Source: a virus. Taken from it: 23,694 bases of DNA. The stretch is taken from the IMG/VR virus record IMGVR_UViG_3300017764_000112, positions 1 to 23,694 of that record; one strand, 5' to 3'. The translations under genes were made by a program, and so were the position numbers. This document shows positions 23,459 through 23,694 of the stretch, piece by piece (position 1 is the first letter of the stretch; each line of letters starts with the position of its first letter). A model generated the notes under the pieces. It did no database searches and was not told where the DNA came from. It saw only the letters and a program-made list of their open reading frames with translations.

Positions 23459-23694
23459 ATGAAGGAAGATCTACTTAAACATTTATTAGAATTAGTTTTA
23501 GGACCTAGTAAATCATCTAGAGGAGCTAGAGGAGAACAATCAGCTGTTTTTACCTGCCCAAGTTGTAACCATAGAAAGAAAAAACTAACAGTTAATTTAG
23601 TTACACAACAATTTCAATGTTGGGTTTGTAATTTTAAAGGTCATAGAGCATTTAAATTATTAAAAGAAGCTAAAGCTAACCCTAAAGCATATGA
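23459..23694 (+). CDS. DNA primase, N-terminal zinc-ribbon part (truncated by window end)
   Basis: The frame from the ATG at 23459 stays open to the window edge (78 codons). After a short basic helix it shows a zinc ribbon: Cys33-Pro-Ser-Cys36, then Cys54-Trp-Val-Cys57 seventeen residues later, followed by NFKGHRAFKLLKEAKAN. The C-x2-C-x17-C-x2-C spacing with an intervening basic beta hairpin (NHRKKKLTVNL) and 'F-x-C-(W)-x-C-x-F-K-G' is the template-recognition zinc domain of phage primases such as T4 gp61 and of DnaG-type enzymes. The Toprim catalytic domain would lie downstream of the window. The 26-base gap after the nuclease (TTAATTATTTTTCGTATATTCCTTTT) has no recognisable ribosome site. 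This gene marks the start of the replication module. Confidence 0.8.
   Translation, partial: MKEDLLKHLLELVLGPSKSSRGARGEQSAVFTCPSCNHRKKKLTVNLVTQQFQCWVCNFKGHRAFKLLKEAKANPKAY

Noticed and set aside
1-23694. tRNA genes, CRISPR arrays, insertion sequences or diversity-generating retroelement parts
   Set aside because: No cloverleaf-like segments, spaced direct repeats, transposase motifs or reverse transcriptase motifs were seen; gaps are under 50 bases.

Overview
This window reads as part of a tailed, T4-like (contractile-tail, myovirus-type) phage genome. It is very A+T-rich and almost gap-free, and all 22 supported genes lie on the + strand, usually abutting or overlapping by a few bases. The recognisable T4 hallmarks are a gp55-type late sigma factor, a gp5-type hub with a cell-wall hydrolase, baseplate wedge proteins gp25 and gp6, and a zinc-ribbon DNA primase. 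No start codon that I inspected has a clear AGGAGG-like ribosome site. Starts sit in A-rich leaders (…AAAATGGC), the pattern known from Bacteroidota, so a flavobacterium-like host is the best guess. That is an inference; another A+T-rich marine host is not excluded.

Layout. (1) 1-1394: a non-structural segment with the tail end of a likely HD phosphohydrolase, a small membrane-anchored protein and the late sigma factor. (2) 1424-5310: an unknown small protein, the hub/amidase, a separate needle-like protein, a coiled-coil/hydrophobic protein and a small helical protein. (3) 5310-7646: gp25 and gp6, the conserved wedge core. (4) 7649-17354: seven large structural proteins in the position where T4 has gp7 to gp12. 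They share no obvious sequence with T4, and several carry adhesin-like modules (DNRLRE-like, LamG-like, F5/8C-like). (5) 17368-22974: a LamG-bearing structural protein, a tail fibre with a self-cleaving S74 chaperone, and a 737-residue protein encoded directly after it. (6) 22992-23694: a free-standing GIY-YIG-type nuclease and the start of the primase, marking the switch to the replication module.

How it works together. The late sigma factor would redirect host RNA polymerase to late promoters. A near-identical TATATTTAT…AACAAA block sits in the three longest gaps ahead of structural gene groups and is a candidate late promoter. The hub amidase and needle would pierce the envelope. gp25, gp6 and the following proteins would build the baseplate and its adhesive periphery, and the S74 fibre plus downstream protein would contact the host.

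Non-coding content is minimal: no gap exceeds 50 bases, and I see no tRNA, CRISPR array or insertion sequence. The most unusual non-coding element is a perfect hairpin with a T8 tract, readable as an intrinsic terminator on the - strand, buried in the 5' end of the late sigma gene. Together with a - strand TATAAATA just past that gene's end, it could delimit an antisense RNA over the late sigma gene. This is speculative.
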